From Candidatus Bipolaricaulota bacterium (GTDB taxonomy: Bacteria; Bipolaricaulota; Bipolaricaulia; RBG-16-55-9; DRXL01): a DNA stretch of 64,000 nt. Under the pieces are notes generated by a model. It was not told the origin of the DNA and made no database searches. It saw nothing but the letters and a program-made list of their open reading frames with translations. Below, piece by piece: positions 36,955-46,271 of this stretch (the stretch's first letter is position 1; the number at the start of each line of letters is the position of its first letter). Position numbers and translations under genes: made by a program. The stretch covers positions 1-64,000 of the forward strand of contig JANXCC010000008.1 of the NCBI GenBank assembly GCA_025060395.1. The letters are read 5' to 3'.

Positions 36955-37981
36955 AGCAAGCAGCGAAATGACCGTTCCCTTTGTCCTCAAGGGGAGGGTG
37001 ATCGCTGTGAGCGCAACGTTCCGTAGCGATGGGGCAGCGCTCATAGAACCGACATCGAGGAGGAGGATCGATGGGCTTACTCACCCCGCCCTTGATCTCA
37101 ATGGGCTGGCGCTCCACTGTGGGATCTGGGATAGGCACGGCTGAAATGAGCGCGCGCGTATAGGGGTGGAGCGGATTCTGGATGACTTCTTCTGTAGGCC
37201 CCAGCTCGACGATCTTGCCCAGATACATCACGGCGATCCGGTCGCACATATATCGAGCGACAGCGAGATCGTGCGTGATATAGAGATAACTGATCCCAAA
37301 CTCTTCACGGAGATCGAGCATCAAGTTCATCACACCGGTGCGGATAGAGACGTCAAGCATGGAAGTCGGCTCATCGGCGACGATGAAGCTTGGGTTGAGA
37401 ATCATTGCCCGAGCGATGGCCACGCGTTGCCGTTGGCCGCCCGACAGCTCGTGGGGATAGCGAAAGAGAAAGCTCTCTGGAGGCGTGAGCCCGACTAGGC
37501 TTAAGAGTTCCGCGACGCGCTCCTCGCGCTCGTAGATACTGCCAATTCCGTGGATGCTCAACGGCTCTGAGACGATGTCGAAGATCGTCATGCGCGGGTT
37601 GAGCGACTCGTAAGGGTCCTGGAAGATCATCTGGACGTTGCGACGGAATGCTTTGAGAGCGCGCCCCTCGAGCGTGGCGATGTCCACAAACTGCTCTCCT
37701 TGAGAATCGGTCGAAGGGTCTTGAGCGACGCGCATATAGATATGTCCCGACGTCGGGGTGATGAGGCGGACAAGCAGTTTCCCCGTGGTGGTCTTGCCAC
37801 AGCCGGACTCCCCGATCAAGCCGAAGATCTCACCGCGATTGATATCAAAGCTAATGTCGTCCACGGCGTGGATGAAGCTGCGCGCTCGTGCAAAGACCCC
37901 TGTAGCAACAGGGTAGAGCATGCGCAAGTTCTCCACACGGACTAGAATCTCTGTCTTTGTCTGCGTTTGTAATGCCACCAT
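36944..37981 (-). CDS. Oligopeptide ABC transporter ATPase (OppF/DppF type)
   Basis: 345 residues. Walker [11 protein letters not shown]-loop IFQDPYESLNPRM, signature LSGGQRQR, Walker B FIVADEPTSMLD, H-loop ITHDLA. The C-terminal oligo_HPY extension has four cysteines (CRFYERCPIATERC and AACYEI), a likely iron-sulfur or zinc site common in Opp/Dpp ATPases. Start at ATG 37981 with AGGTG upstream. Pairs with the next ATPase to energise the two permeases. Confidence 0.92.
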   Translation of the reverse strand: MVALQTQTKTEILVRVENLRMLYPVATGVFARARSFIHAVDDISFDINRGEIFGLIGESGCGKTTTGKLLVRLITPTSGHIYMRVAQDPSTDSQGEQFVDIATLEGRALKAFRRNVQMIFQDPYESLNPRMTIFDIVSEPLSIHGIGSIYEREERVAELLSLVGLTPPESFLFRYPHELSGGQRQRVAIARAMILNPSFIVADEPTSMLDVSIRTGVMNLMLDLREEFGISYLYITHDLAVARYMCDRIAVMYLGKIVELGPTEEVIQNPLHPYTRALISAVPIPDPTVERQPIEIKGGVSKPIDPPPRCRFYERCPIATERCAHSDHPPLEDKGNGHFAACYEI

Positions 37982-38003
37982 AATCACCTACTATTAAGCT
38001 TAA

Positions 38004-39161
38004 TTAAGTTAAAGGGTTCCAACAAGCTGCGTATTGGTTGGGCTTGTGCTCAATAAATTGAGGCACCTCGCGCTCGCAGATCTCTGTCGCATACGGGCAT
38101 CGGGGATGGAAGCGACATCCCGATGGGGGCTTAATGAGATCCGGGGGCTCGCCAGGGAGCGCCGTGAGCTTGACCTTCTCGCCCTTAATAGACGGGAACG
38201 CAGACATCAGCGCCTTGGTATAGGGGTGTATAGGGCTCTTAAAGATCGGCTCGGAGGGCCCAAACTCGACTAAGCTCCCCGCGTACATCACCCCGACCCT
38301 ATCGGCGACTTCCGCGATGACCGCGATATCATGCGAGATATAGATCATGCTCATATTGAGCTTCTTTTGGATTTGGCGCATCTCGCGCAAGATCTTATCT
38401 TGAACGATGACATCGAGGGCTGTCGTCGGCTCATCGGCAATAATAATATCAGGATCGCAAGCGAGCGCCATAGCGATTACGGCCCGTTGCTTCATGCCCC
38501 CGGAGTATTCATGGGGGTAACGGTCCATTAATTGGCGATCTAATCCGACAAGCTGAAAGAGTTGTGCGACGCGCTCGCGGGCTTCGGGGAGGGAGAGGGG
38601 CATATGGGTCTGAATCGCTTCGATGAGCTGATCCCCGACTTTATAGACGGGATTGAGCGAGTTCATCGCGGCTTGGAAGATCATGGAGATACCCTTCCAG
38701 CGAATGGGGCGCATCTCTTCGTCGCTGAGGGCGGTGAGATCAACCCCTAGGTGAGTGATGTCGCTTCGCCCAAGCTTGATTTGCTGGGACCGCCCGTTGA
38801 GTTGTGTCTCAAGCACCAGTTGCGCCCGGTTGACCTCTAAGAGCCGGCCTTGGTGCTCCCGCCCATTTAGTAAGATCTTCACAGGTTTCCCCAGAGCGCG
38901 TCGGACATGGGCTTCATCGGAGCCGTCGCGGAAGAAATAGACATGTCCTCCAAGAAACTGAGCGTTCTCGGGAAGCAAGCGCAGGATCGTCAACGCCACG
39001 GAGGTCTTGCCGCAGCCCGACTCGCCTACGAGGCCCAGCGCCTCGCCCTTATTGAGTGAGAAGCTCACATCTTCAACAGCCTTGACAACGCCCTTACGGG
39101 TCGTATAGTGCATTGTGAGGTGTTCGACTTGTAAGACGGGATAGCTTGTCGATGTCGTCAC
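38004..39161 (-). CDS. Oligopeptide ABC transporter ATPase (OppD/DppD type) with insertion
   Basis: 385 residues. Walker [11 protein letters not shown]-loop [13 protein letters not shown], signature YSGGMKQR, Walker [14 protein letters not shown]-terminal [14 protein letters not shown]. Between the Walker A strand and the Q-loop, about residues 78-138, an insertion of roughly 60 residues ([34 protein letters not shown]) replaces the usual short turn. Starts 4 bases after the permease stop. Confidence 0.92.
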   Translation of the reverse strand: MTTSTSYPVLQVEHLTMHYTTRKGVVKAVEDVSFSLNKGEALGLVGESGCGKTSVALTILRLLPENAQFLGGHVYFFRDGSDEAHVRRALGKPVKILLNGREHQGRLLEVNRAQLVLETQLNGRSQQIKLGRSDITHLGVDLTALSDEEMRPIRWKGISMIFQAAMNSLNPVYKVGDQLIEAIQTHMPLSLPEARERVAQLFQLVGLDRQLMDRYPHEYSGGMKQRAVIAMALACDPDIIIADEPTTALDVIVQDKILREMRQIQKKLNMSMIYISHDIAVIAEVADRVGVMYAGSLVEFGPSEPIFKSPIHPYTKALMSAFPSIKGEKVKLTALPGEPPDLIKPPSGCRFHPRCPYATEICEREVPQFIEHKPNQYAACWNPLT

Positions 39162-39165
39162 GCTC

Positions 39166-40209
39166 TCACCTCTTGCGGAGACGAGGGTTCACCACTTCAT
39201 CGAGGCCACGGCCTACGAGGTAGAATGCCGAGCAGAGCAAGGTAATAGCAACTCCTGGCGGCACCCACAGCCACCAGTACTCGAAGGATCTCCCCCCAAG
39301 GATATAGCCGCCGCTATGGGCTGAGTCGATCATAATCCCCCACGTGGTCCTTGCCCCGGGAAGCAATCCAAAGAACGACAGGGCAGCTTCGGAGAAGATC
39401 GCGCTGGTCACGTTGAACATCATGTAGAGGAAGGACAAAGGCAACATGTTGGGGATGATGTGGCGGAAGATCACGTGGAAGTGCCCTCCACCAGCGACCT
39501 TGGCAGCTTCAATATACGGCTTCACCTTAATAGCTAAGGCTTGAGACTTCAGGATGATCGTAATCTGGCCAAACCCAAAGAGAATCCCCAAGATGAGTGC
39601 CAATTTCAGCAATGTCAGCTCCATCATCGACCCCAGCACGATCAGGAACGAGACAAGGGGGAAGAGAATAAAGACGTCAGCCAATCGCATGAAGAACGTA
39701 TCGACGAAGCCCCCGTAGTAGGCGGTGATCGCGCCGATACATGTACCGATGAAGACGGTGATGAGCGCGGCCAAGACCCCAAGGGTGAACTCCGAGCCAG
39801 TGCTCGCCATCAGCTGGGCCAAGATATCGCGTCCATATTGATCAGTTCCTAAAGGATGGCGACGCGATGGTGGCAAGATATTCCCTTCTCTATTCTCTTC
39901 TAAAGGGATGAGGGGATCATACCCCGTCACTGGATCATAGACTTGATAGATGCTGCTGATGGCACCATAAGGGGCGTTGCGAGCGGCCTCTAGCTCCTCT
40001 GGCGTCCAGGCTAGGCGCTCCATCAGCCATGGATAGATAGGCCAAAGCATCCATAAGAGTATGAAGAAGATAATAATCCCCAAACCGGTCAGCCCGATCT
40101 TGCTCTCGGCAAACATGGCCCAGGTGCTCTTTAGCCCGCGCCACAAGAGCTGCAGGCGCACCCGCCAGAGGGCTTGGGTCGGCTCAAATGTCACTCTAGC
40201 TCGTTGCAT
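39166..40209 (-). CDS. Peptide ABC transporter permease (OppC/DppC type)
   Basis: 347 residues, about six helices. A long extracytoplasmic loop after helix 1 contains HPLGTDQYGRDILAQLMAST, the hallmark of this subunit. The cytoplasmic EAA-type loop EAAKVAGGGHFHVIFRH docks the ATPases. It ends in DEVVNPRLRKR, the usual tail. Confidence 0.92.
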   Translation of the reverse strand: MQRARVTFEPTQALWRVRLQLLWRGLKSTWAMFAESKIGLTGLGIIIFFILLWMLWPIYPWLMERLAWTPEELEAARNAPYGAISSIYQVYDPVTGYDPLIPLEENREGNILPPSRRHPLGTDQYGRDILAQLMASTGSEFTLGVLAALITVFIGTCIGAITAYYGGFVDTFFMRLADVFILFPLVSFLIVLGSMMELTLLKLALILGILFGFGQITIILKSQALAIKVKPYIEAAKVAGGGHFHVIFRHIIPNMLPLSFLYMMFNVTSAIFSEAALSFFGLLPGARTTWGIMIDSAHSGGYILGGRSFEYWWLWVPPGVAITLLCSAFYLVGRGLDEVVNPRLRKR

Positions 40210-40221
40210 AAGTTCCCCCTT

Positions 40222-41568
40222 TTAATCGTACCGAATGCGCGGATCTAAGAACGCATAGAGAATATCTGCGATCAGGTGAGCGACCAAGGCGAAGATCCCG
40301 GTGAAGACCAAGGTCCCGATGGCCACGGGATAATCTTGTTCTATAGCGCTCTCCAACAGGAGCTTACCCATCCCCGGCCAGGAGAAGATTGTCTCAGTGA
40401 AGACGCCTCCGTCGACCGAGAAGGCGATAGCAAAGATTAGACTTGTCACGACGGGAAGCAGTGCATTACGCGCTGCGTGCTTATCCCGCACGACTTGATC
40501 GGGCAAGCCCTTGGCCTTGGCGGCCATCACATAATCTTCACGCATCGTCTCTAGCATCGTGTTTCTCATCAACAGCATGGTGCCGGCAAACGAGATCAAA
40601 GTTAGGGTCAAGATGGGAAGGATCATATGCTGTACGAAATCCAGCGCCAAGGGGAAGAGGGGAATCGTTCCAGCAGGAAACTCGAGCTGCCAGAGAAAGA
40701 AATTGAATCTCGTCTCGCTCGCTATCACCGCTTGATCGGCGCTACCAGGCCAAGCTCCTCCGAAGAATGCCCCCATGGCGAGCAAACCAATACAAACAGA
40801 ACCCCAGCGAGCAACTCGCCTCTGCCACGCGTAGGGGAAGCGCTGACTCACTAGATATATCACACCCCACACGAGCGTCAGCCCTCCCAGCCACATGAGT
40901 ATATAATTGAAGACCACGTTGGAGAGGCTTACCCCCATGTCACGGCTCACTGTTCCGACACGCTCTACGACCCTCCAGTTGTCGGGGTTAATAAATCCTC
41001 CAATGGGGACGATGCCAAGGTTGACCGCGAAGATCCAGACCAAAAGCAGCGCGAACCAAGGGGTAAACACGGTGAAGAGCACGACCCCGACCACCGTTGA
41101 GAAGTATTCGATGATAGCACCGCGACGCCACGCGATCAGCTTCCCTAAGAAGAACCCTATATAGAACGAGATGATCGTATACGTTAAGAAGAGCAAGACG
41201 GTTCGCGGGAGGCGCTCTTTGATGAGATCCCAGGTGGGGCGCTGCTCACGGCAGACAGGATCAGGAACTTCCCGAATGTTGCCCCACTTGAACGAGCATC
41301 CCAAGTGACCGGTGACAAAGTTCTTCAAGTAATTGAGATAGCGTTCATGAAGGGGTTTGTCCAAGCCTAATTGTTTGATGATGGCCTCGCGCGCCTCCGG
41401 TGTGATCTTGGGATTGCCCACATAGATATCGGTGATATCTCCAGGTTGGGCCTCAAGGATGATAAAGACCAGCGTCATGTACAGATAGAGCACAAGCACG
41501 ATCTGTAGGAGGCGCACTATGATATACTTACTCATGCCGCTGGTCAGGACTTGCCAGATGCGTGCCAT
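40222..41568 (-). CDS. Peptide ABC transporter permease (OppB/DppB type), enlarged
   Basis: 448 residues; typical members have 305-340. N-terminal helix plus YIIVRLLQIVLVLYLYMTLV, the loop MAAKAKGLPDQVVRDKHAA, and tail DILYAFLDPRIRYD. Extra sequence near residues 215-310 adds two hydrophobic segments (YILMWLGGLTLVWGVIYLVS and GSVCIGLLAMGAFFGG) and a soluble stretch. First permease of the operon, after the intercistronic hairpin. Confidence 0.9.
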   Translation of the reverse strand: MARIWQVLTSGMSKYIIVRLLQIVLVLYLYMTLVFIILEAQPGDITDIYVGNPKITPEAREAIIKQLGLDKPLHERYLNYLKNFVTGHLGCSFKWGNIREVPDPVCREQRPTWDLIKERLPRTVLLFLTYTIISFYIGFFLGKLIAWRRGAIIEYFSTVVGVVLFTVFTPWFALLLVWIFAVNLGIVPIGGFINPDNWRVVERVGTVSRDMGVSLSNVVFNYILMWLGGLTLVWGVIYLVSQRFPYAWQRRVARWGSVCIGLLAMGAFFGGAWPGSADQAVIASETRFNFFLWQLEFPAGTIPLFPLALDFVQHMILPILTLTLISFAGTMLLMRNTMLETMREDYVMAAKAKGLPDQVVRDKHAARNALLPVVTSLIFAIAFSVDGGVFTETIFSWPGMGKLLLESAIEQDYPVAIGTLVFTGIFALVAHLIADILYAFLDPRIRYD

Positions 41569-41596
41569 AAGGTTCGCGCTCCTTTGAAAGGGTGAG

Positions 41597-41636
41597 CTCT
41601 AGGGGTGAGGGGCCGGTAGCTCCCTCACCCCTAGAG
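41597..41636 (-). other. Strong intercistronic hairpin between binding protein and permease
   Basis: CTCTAGGGGTGAGGG pairs perfectly with CCCTCACCCCTAGAG (15 bp, 10-base loop), 8 bases after the binding-protein stop. No T-run follows on the minus strand, so it more likely protects the upstream mRNA from 3' exonucleases or partly attenuates transcription, giving more binding protein than permease. Confidence 0.85.
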
Positions 41637-41644
41637 GACCTGAA

Positions 41645-43624
41645 CTACTTGAGCTGAATGTAGCTGAGATGGCCGTTGACGCCCTGGATGCCATCGAGGA
41701 CCTTCTCGTAGGGCATGCGCTCACCTACGATGACATCGGCGCGATAGGCCTCAAAGAGCGGGGCGTTAAAGAGCGGCACATACGGCAGCTCATCGGAGAG
41801 CATTTCCTGCATCTTGAACGCTAGCTCCTTGAGCTTGGACAGCTCGCACGCCTTCTCGAACTCCTCGGCGATCTTATCGTACTCAGGGTTATTATACCCC
41901 TGAGGGTTGAAGCCGCCGAGGCCCGAGTTGCGGCTGTGGAAGAACTCCACCAAGTAGTCTGGGAACGTGCCGCCCAGGCCCCATCCCAAGATCCACGCGT
42001 CGAACTTCTGCTCATCGAAGACGCGGTTGGCGATCGTGTTGAAGCCCGTCAAGTTGACTTTGACGGGAATGCCGATCTTGTTGAGGCGCTCCTCGATGTG
42101 CAGAGCGAACGTTGCGCGCAGCGGGTCATAGCCTTGGTGTGGGGCTAACAGCTCAAACGGCGCCACGGCCTTACCCTTGTACTTGAGGCCGCGTCCCGGC
42201 GTCACCCTATTGCCGGCGATATCGACCTTGGGCTCGACCTCCCAGGTGAAGCCGGCCTTCTTGAGCAGCTCAATAGCCTGAGCAGCCTTCTCCGCCTCCT
42301 TGAGGCCCTTGCCAAGCGTCTTGATATTGGGGTTATACCAAGCCGTATTGACGCTGGGCACGATGCCGTAGGTGGGGATGGCCAAGCCGGCCAAGAGCTG
42401 CTGCGTCACGAACTCGCGGTCGATCATGATTGAGACCGCCTGGCGGAACTCCTTCACGTTGAAGGGCTCGCGGCGCAGGTTGAAGGACATATAGAACAAG
42501 CCGTTGCCGGCGTTCTCGGCGATGCCCACGCCCTTGGTCTCCCGCAGCTGCTTGCGGAAGCCCGCTGCCACTCCCAAGGGGTTGAGTAAGATATGCACAT
42601 CGCCCTTGATGAGCGCCGCGACAGCCGTCGCCTGGTCGCCGTAGATGCGCCACTGGGCAGCATCGACGAACGGCCCAGTCGTCAGCTCCAAGCGGACTGT
42701 GGGCTTATCTTTATCGAGAATCGCCGTACCGGGATCACCGTCATAGGGGAAGGCTATCTTGGTCGTATGGACATACTTATAGACGCCAGGCTTCTCTTCG
42801 GTGTAGCCGCCGGCATAGGGTCGGATGCTCTTGACCCCGTATCCATAGTGATTCTTATTAGCCGTAGACTCGGCGAAGGCCCCTGGCTCCCACTTCTGGA
42901 AGAACCACCCGCCGACGACGGGCTCGTCATCGCCCTTGTGCTCGTAGAGGGCCTTGATGGGATCAGCGGCCTTGGAGGCAGCTTCAAACTTCGGCTCCCA
43001 GTAAGCTTTATTGATGATCGGGGCAAAGAGCAGACCCTCGTCCCAGTCGCTGTAGCTGCACTGAGCCTTCAAGGTGAACTTGACGGTGTACTTATCAACG
43101 ACTTCTGCTTTCTCGAAGAATTCGGGGTTAATAATGCCAGGCCAGTTGCCGCCCATCTTGATCGGGTCGATACCTTTATAGAGCTTTCCGCCGATCGCGT
43201 TGAACGTGAACGCCACGTCCTCGGCGGTCAGCTCACCGACTTCCTTGCCAGTCTTGGGGTCAAACCACTTGATACCCTTCTTGATCTTGATCGTCGCCGT
43301 CTTGTCTGCACCGATCGTCTTCATCTTATTGGCTTCTTCTTCGGTGCTAGCATCGGCGATCCCAGGGATATAGTCATAGAACTTATCCGAGAACCCAAAG
43401 AGCGACGGCCCCCAGCCGTTCAGCCGCACGTAGAAGTTCCATACAGTCGCTTTGGGGCCAAGCACAGCTAAGGTGTTTAGGCTTGAGAGATCCTCGAAGA
43501 TCGCGAGCTTGTAGATCTTTTGGGCTTGAGCTTGTACAACCGAGTTGGACTGGCTCGAGAGCACAGCCCCAATGAAGAGCGTCAGAAGGGCTACTACAGC
43601 GAGTAATTTAATATATTTCATCAT
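41645..43624 (-). CDS. Peptide ABC transporter substrate-binding protein (SBP family 5)
   Basis: 659 residues, large for the family (about 530-600). The ATG at 43624 lies 8 bases after GGAGG. Signal peptide IKLLAVVALLTLFIGAVLSS. Family 5 signs: LTAEDVAFTFNAIGGKLYKG, YTVKFTLKAQ, REPFNVKEFRQAVSIMIDRE and GWGLGGTFPDYLVEFFHSRN. It captures peptides or other oligomers outside the membrane and delivers them to the permeases encoded next. Confidence 0.93.
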   Translation of the reverse strand: MMKYIKLLAVVALLTLFIGAVLSSQSNSVVQAQAQKIYKLAIFEDLSSLNTLAVLGPKATVWNFYVRLNGWGPSLFGFSDKFYDYIPGIADASTEEEANKMKTIGADKTATIKIKKGIKWFDPKTGKEVGELTAEDVAFTFNAIGGKLYKGIDPIKMGGNWPGIINPEFFEKAEVVDKYTVKFTLKAQCSYSDWDEGLLFAPIINKAYWEPKFEAASKAADPIKALYEHKGDDEPVVGGWFFQKWEPGAFAESTANKNHYGYGVKSIRPYAGGYTEEKPGVYKYVHTTKIAFPYDGDPGTAILDKDKPTVRLELTTGPFVDAAQWRIYGDQATAVAALIKGDVHILLNPLGVAAGFRKQLRETKGVGIAENAGNGLFYMSFNLRREPFNVKEFRQAVSIMIDREFVTQQLLAGLAIPTYGIVPSVNTAWYNPNIKTLGKGLKEAEKAAQAIELLKKAGFTWEVEPKVDIAGNRVTPGRGLKYKGKAVAPFELLAPHQGYDPLRATFALHIEERLNKIGIPVKVNLTGFNTIANRVFDEQKFDAWILGWGLGGTFPDYLVEFFHSRNSGLGGFNPQGYNNPEYDKIAEEFEKACELSKLKELAFKMQEMLSDELPYVPLFNAPLFEAYRADVIVGERMPYEKVLDGIQGVNGHLSYIQLK

Positions 43625-43652
43625 CACGACAACCTCCCTTTCTATATAGAGT

Positions 43653-43703
43653 TTATCTTAGTTTGCCCAAGGGAACAAGACACAGAACATCCCCCGCTGC
43701 CAT
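43653..43703 (-). other. Possible 16-codon leader peptide ahead of the binding-protein gene
   Basis: ATG at 43703 directly after AAGGAGGTG; it reads MAAGDVLCLVPLGKLR and stops about 30 bases before the GGAGG of the binding-protein gene. The strong GGAGGTGAT element has a counterpart at nearly the same distance in the second transporter operon. Translation is unproven. Confidence 0.35.
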
Positions 43704-43711
43704 CACCTCCT

Positions 43712-44278
43712 TCAGAACCTTCCTCGACGGTAGACTACCATGACGCTACCTTTTGTTGGGCTCTCTTGGATAATTTCGCTCCAGCATCGTTCTTCGATCC
43801 AGCACGCCGGTGATAGAGGGCTGGAGGGCCAGAGCCAGAGGGCAGCCAGGATCACGGCTGCCACCGCAGCCCCAAGAGCCCCCCAAGCAAAACGACGCCA
43901 CCAGCTCCGTGTCCCAGTTGTAGAGACCTGGCGAGCTGAGCCGAGCAGCTGCCACCGACGTGCTCGCAGATACGCTACGCGCTCTTGACAACGCGTGCAT
44001 GTCAAGACATGGATGGCCACATCAGAACGCGTCCAATATGGGACGCGACCCTGCAAGAATCCTTGGAATGCCCGCGCATCGCGGAAGGTCGCTCCCACGC
44101 GTCCGGCCTCGGGACTGTCTGCCAGCCTGTTGGCTATATACGCTCGTAAGATCGCCTCGCTTGGATGTGCTGGATACTCAATGCGACGGAGGCCCTCAAA
44201 TAGCCCGGCAAACTCAGCAAGTTGTTCTCGATCCAGTTCGTCTTGATGGGGCTGTTGCGGAGAATACTTAGCGTCCAT
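43712..44278 (-). CDS. Anti-sigma-factor-like membrane protein
   Basis: 188 residues from the ATG at 44278. An N-terminal cytoplasmic part has H90-x3-C94-x2-C97 (HVLTCTRCQE), the core of zf-HC2/ZAS anti-sigma domains. One helix (AWGALGAAVAAVILAALWLW, about 131-150) is followed by a short outer tail with two cysteines and SVMVVYRRGRF. Known ZAS proteins hold ECF sigma factors inactive. The neighbouring upstream gene overlaps it by 11 bases but is not a recognisable sigma factor. The product ends just before the peptide-transporter leader. Confidence 0.5.
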   Translation of the reverse strand: MDAKYSPQQPHQDELDREQLAEFAGLFEGLRRIEYPAHPSEAILRAYIANRLADSPEAGRVGATFRDARAFQGFLQGRVPYWTRSDVAIHVLTCTRCQERVAYLRARRWQLLGSARQVSTTGTRSWWRRFAWGALGAAVAAVILAALWLWPSSPLSPACWIEERCWSEIIQESPTKGSVMVVYRRGRF

Positions 44279-44723
44279 ACGAGACCTCCGTGCGGGGGAC
44301 TGCTGAAGCTGAGGCGTAGAGCTGATTATAGAGCGCCTTGATCTTCTCCTTCTCACGCGTAGGGTTGAATTGACGGCCCACTAAGCGAAAGATGTGCTCC
44401 CACCTGAGCCGTGTGCCAGCCAGACGCTCTATAGTCAGATCACGCATACGCACCCGGCCTTCCATGATCTCGCGCACTAATTGCTCACGCTTGTGTGGGT
44501 CGAACTCCGGGCTCGCATAGTGACTAAACAGATAGACTAACAAGCCACGTACGACGTTTGGGTCGAAGCGTCGCTTCGCTTCGGCAAAGGCAAACCATCG
44601 ACGCGCCTTCTCTAGCTCCCCATCAAGTGAGAGCAAATCTTCCACCATCTCCGGAGGCTCGTTGGTGCACCGCAGGATATTCTCGGCATATGCTAAGCGC
44701 GCCAACTCGATCCGGATTTCCAT
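44268..44723 (-). CDS. Unknown mostly helical protein paired with the anti-sigma-like gene
   Basis: 151 residues from the ATG at 44723, with GGGGGA five bases upstream. Rich in charged helices (LSLDGELEKARRWFAFAEAK, FDPHKREQLVREIMEGRVRM) and an aromatic segment (WEHIFRLVGRQF). No known motif. The coupled order suggests partnership with the next gene, where a sigma factor would be expected, but sigma regions 2 and 4 are not recognisable. Confidence 0.5.
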   Translation of the reverse strand: MEIRIELARLAYAENILRCTNEPPEMVEDLLSLDGELEKARRWFAFAEAKRRFDPNVVRGLLVYLFSHYASPEFDPHKREQLVREIMEGRVRMRDLTIERLAGTRLRWEHIFRLVGRQFNPTREKEKIKALYNQLYASASAVPRTEVSYGR

Positions 44724-44827
44724 TATAGTCCCCCTTGCCAAACTCTGACAACCCCATGTAGGGATGAGGACGAAATACTCGATTCTATTGGAATTTCTAT
44801 GATCTTGACTCGTCTTCTCCTCATTCC

Positions 44828-46069
44828 TTAAGGACGTTCGTTCAGCAGCACCGAGACGGAGCCATCCCCTTGATTGACGACAGCCATGTCGAGATCGCTA
44901 TCTCTATCCACATCTCCAGAGGCAAGGCCCACAGGAAGCGAGCCAACAGCGATCGTCATCGCCTTAGGCTCTCCTCGGTGGCGAGCTGAGGGATCGACCC
45001 ATATCTTCGAGCCAAACCCACCAAGACCATCATTGAGATGGACAGTCACAGTGTTACTCGACGAGTTAGTGGCAGCAAGATCGAGCCATCCGTCCCGGTT
45101 GAAATCGCCAGCGATCACAGCACGCGGGTCTAGTCCACCTGTAGGCAGCCCCTGGGGGTCATCGAACTTACCTTGGCCGTCCCCAACGAAGATCAAGAGT
45201 CGATCGCTCTCCGGGTTAGCCGTCACTAAGTCTGCAAATCCATCGTTGTTGATGTCAGCGAGCTCGATCCATGCTGGGGAATCCCCGCTATAGAGTCCAG
45301 CGGCTAAGCGTTGCTCTAGAGCAAAGCTGCCCGTGTTATCCCCAAGCAAGACGGCGGCCCGTCCAATGCTGCTGACAACGGCATCGAGCTTGCCATCGCG
45401 ATTGAGATCGCTGACAGCCAGGGATTGGAGACTCCCGCCGACAAACGTCTCGCGTACGCTCCAGCGATCTATCCGTTCTGTCCCGTTATTGATAAAGACA
45501 TAGACGCTCCCTTGGAGATTCGTACACATGATATCCAGACGGCCGTCGTTAGTGAAGTCAGCAAGGGCGACAGCGCTGACGTCGCGCAGGCCACGGGGAA
45601 GGTCACGGCCGGAGACAGGGCGGAGCGAGCCTTGGGCGTCGCCCCAGAGCACCCAGAAGCTCCCTCCTGTTGGATAAGCAAGCACCAGATCAAGAAATCT
45701 ATCACGGTTCAGATCGCCAAGGGCCAAGACCTTGCCGCGAGGCACCTTGACGGTGTCGTCGATTTTGACCGTGTGAAACTCTATGAATTGAGGAGAACTG
45801 AAGATCCTCTGAGGGCCTCCTAGGGCAACGGCGACATAGAGTCTCTTGAGGCCTTTCTCTTCATCAGTGACCAGCAAGGTCGCTGTTATGATATCGGGAA
45901 GCTCATCGTGATTGAGATCGCCGAGGGCGATTGCTGTTGTTCCTAAGCCGATGAGGAGAGCTTGACTCTGCTGAAACCTCACTGAAGGGATACCGAGGGC
46001 TATAACTCCCCCCAAGAGCGTAGAGATAAAAGCTAAGGCAAGCCGTAGCGCTCGAGCATCTCGACGCAT
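44828..46069 (-). CDS. Secreted FG-GAP/VCBS seven-bladed beta-propeller protein
   Basis: 413 residues. The ATG at 46069 is chosen because it opens a signal peptide (LALAFISTLLGGVIALG) and sits 8 bases after a TACAAT box; longer forms would add an unconserved N-terminus. Seven calcium-type loops are visible, among them DLNHDELPD, DLNRDRFLD, DFTNDGRLD, DLNRDGKLD, DINNDGFAD and DFNRDGWLD, with DVDRDSDLD last. This fits an integrin-alpha-like propeller. Likely periplasmic or surface exposed; partner unknown. Confidence 0.85.
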   Translation of the reverse strand: MRRDARALRLALAFISTLLGGVIALGIPSVRFQQSQALLIGLGTTAIALGDLNHDELPDIITATLLVTDEEKGLKRLYVAVALGGPQRIFSSPQFIEFHTVKIDDTVKVPRGKVLALGDLNRDRFLDLVLAYPTGGSFWVLWGDAQGSLRPVSGRDLPRGLRDVSAVALADFTNDGRLDIMCTNLQGSVYVFINNGTERIDRWSVRETFVGGSLQSLAVSDLNRDGKLDAVVSSIGRAAVLLGDNTGSFALEQRLAAGLYSGDSPAWIELADINNDGFADLVTANPESDRLLIFVGDGQGKFDDPQGLPTGGLDPRAVIAGDFNRDGWLDLAATNSSSNTVTVHLNDGLGGFGSKIWVDPSARHRGEPKAMTIAVGSLPVGLASGDVDRDSDLDMAVVNQGDGSVSVLLNERP

Positions 46070-46077
46070 CGAAATAC

Positions 46078-46083
46078 ATTGTA
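46078..46083 (-). promoter_or_regulatory. -10 box of the FG-GAP gene
   Basis: TACAAT on the minus strand with TGGCAA 17 bases upstream, eight bases before the ATG at 46069. The transcript would have almost no leader. Confidence 0.45.
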
Positions 46084-46122
46084 CCATCTTTGGGCTGGGA
46101 TTGCCACTAGAGGTGAGGCTGT

Positions 46123-46152
46123 TTGACAAGGAGCGTGCTTTCGTGCTAATCT
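46123..46152 (+). promoter_or_regulatory. Promoter of the YncE-like gene
   Basis: TTGACA, 18-base spacer, TAATCT. It would give a leader of about 110 bases, ending in AGAAGGAGG before the ATG at 46272. Confidence 0.5.
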
Positions 46153-46271
46153 TTAAGAAGCAGTCGTGAGGAGGTGGTGGCGGGAGAGCAACGAAGATTC
46201 TGTTTCCGGTGGGCTTGGGAAGCAAACTCGGCCTGTATCTCTCTAAATTCTCGCAGAAGGAGGTCTCTCAT

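Noticed and set aside
41597-41636. Hairpin as a rho-independent terminator
   Set aside because: No T-run on the transcribed strand, and the permease and ATPase genes downstream need the transcript.
42593-43471. 292-codon plus-strand frame inside the first binding-protein gene
   Set aside because: Antisense shadow; no ribosome site or recognisable domain. The 55442-56194 frame in the second binding-protein gene is the same kind of shadow.
44719-44755. TTGTCA with TATAAT 18 bases later upstream of the 44723 gene
   Set aside because: The TATAAT overlaps the start codon itself, so a transcript from it would not contain that ATG; probably chance.
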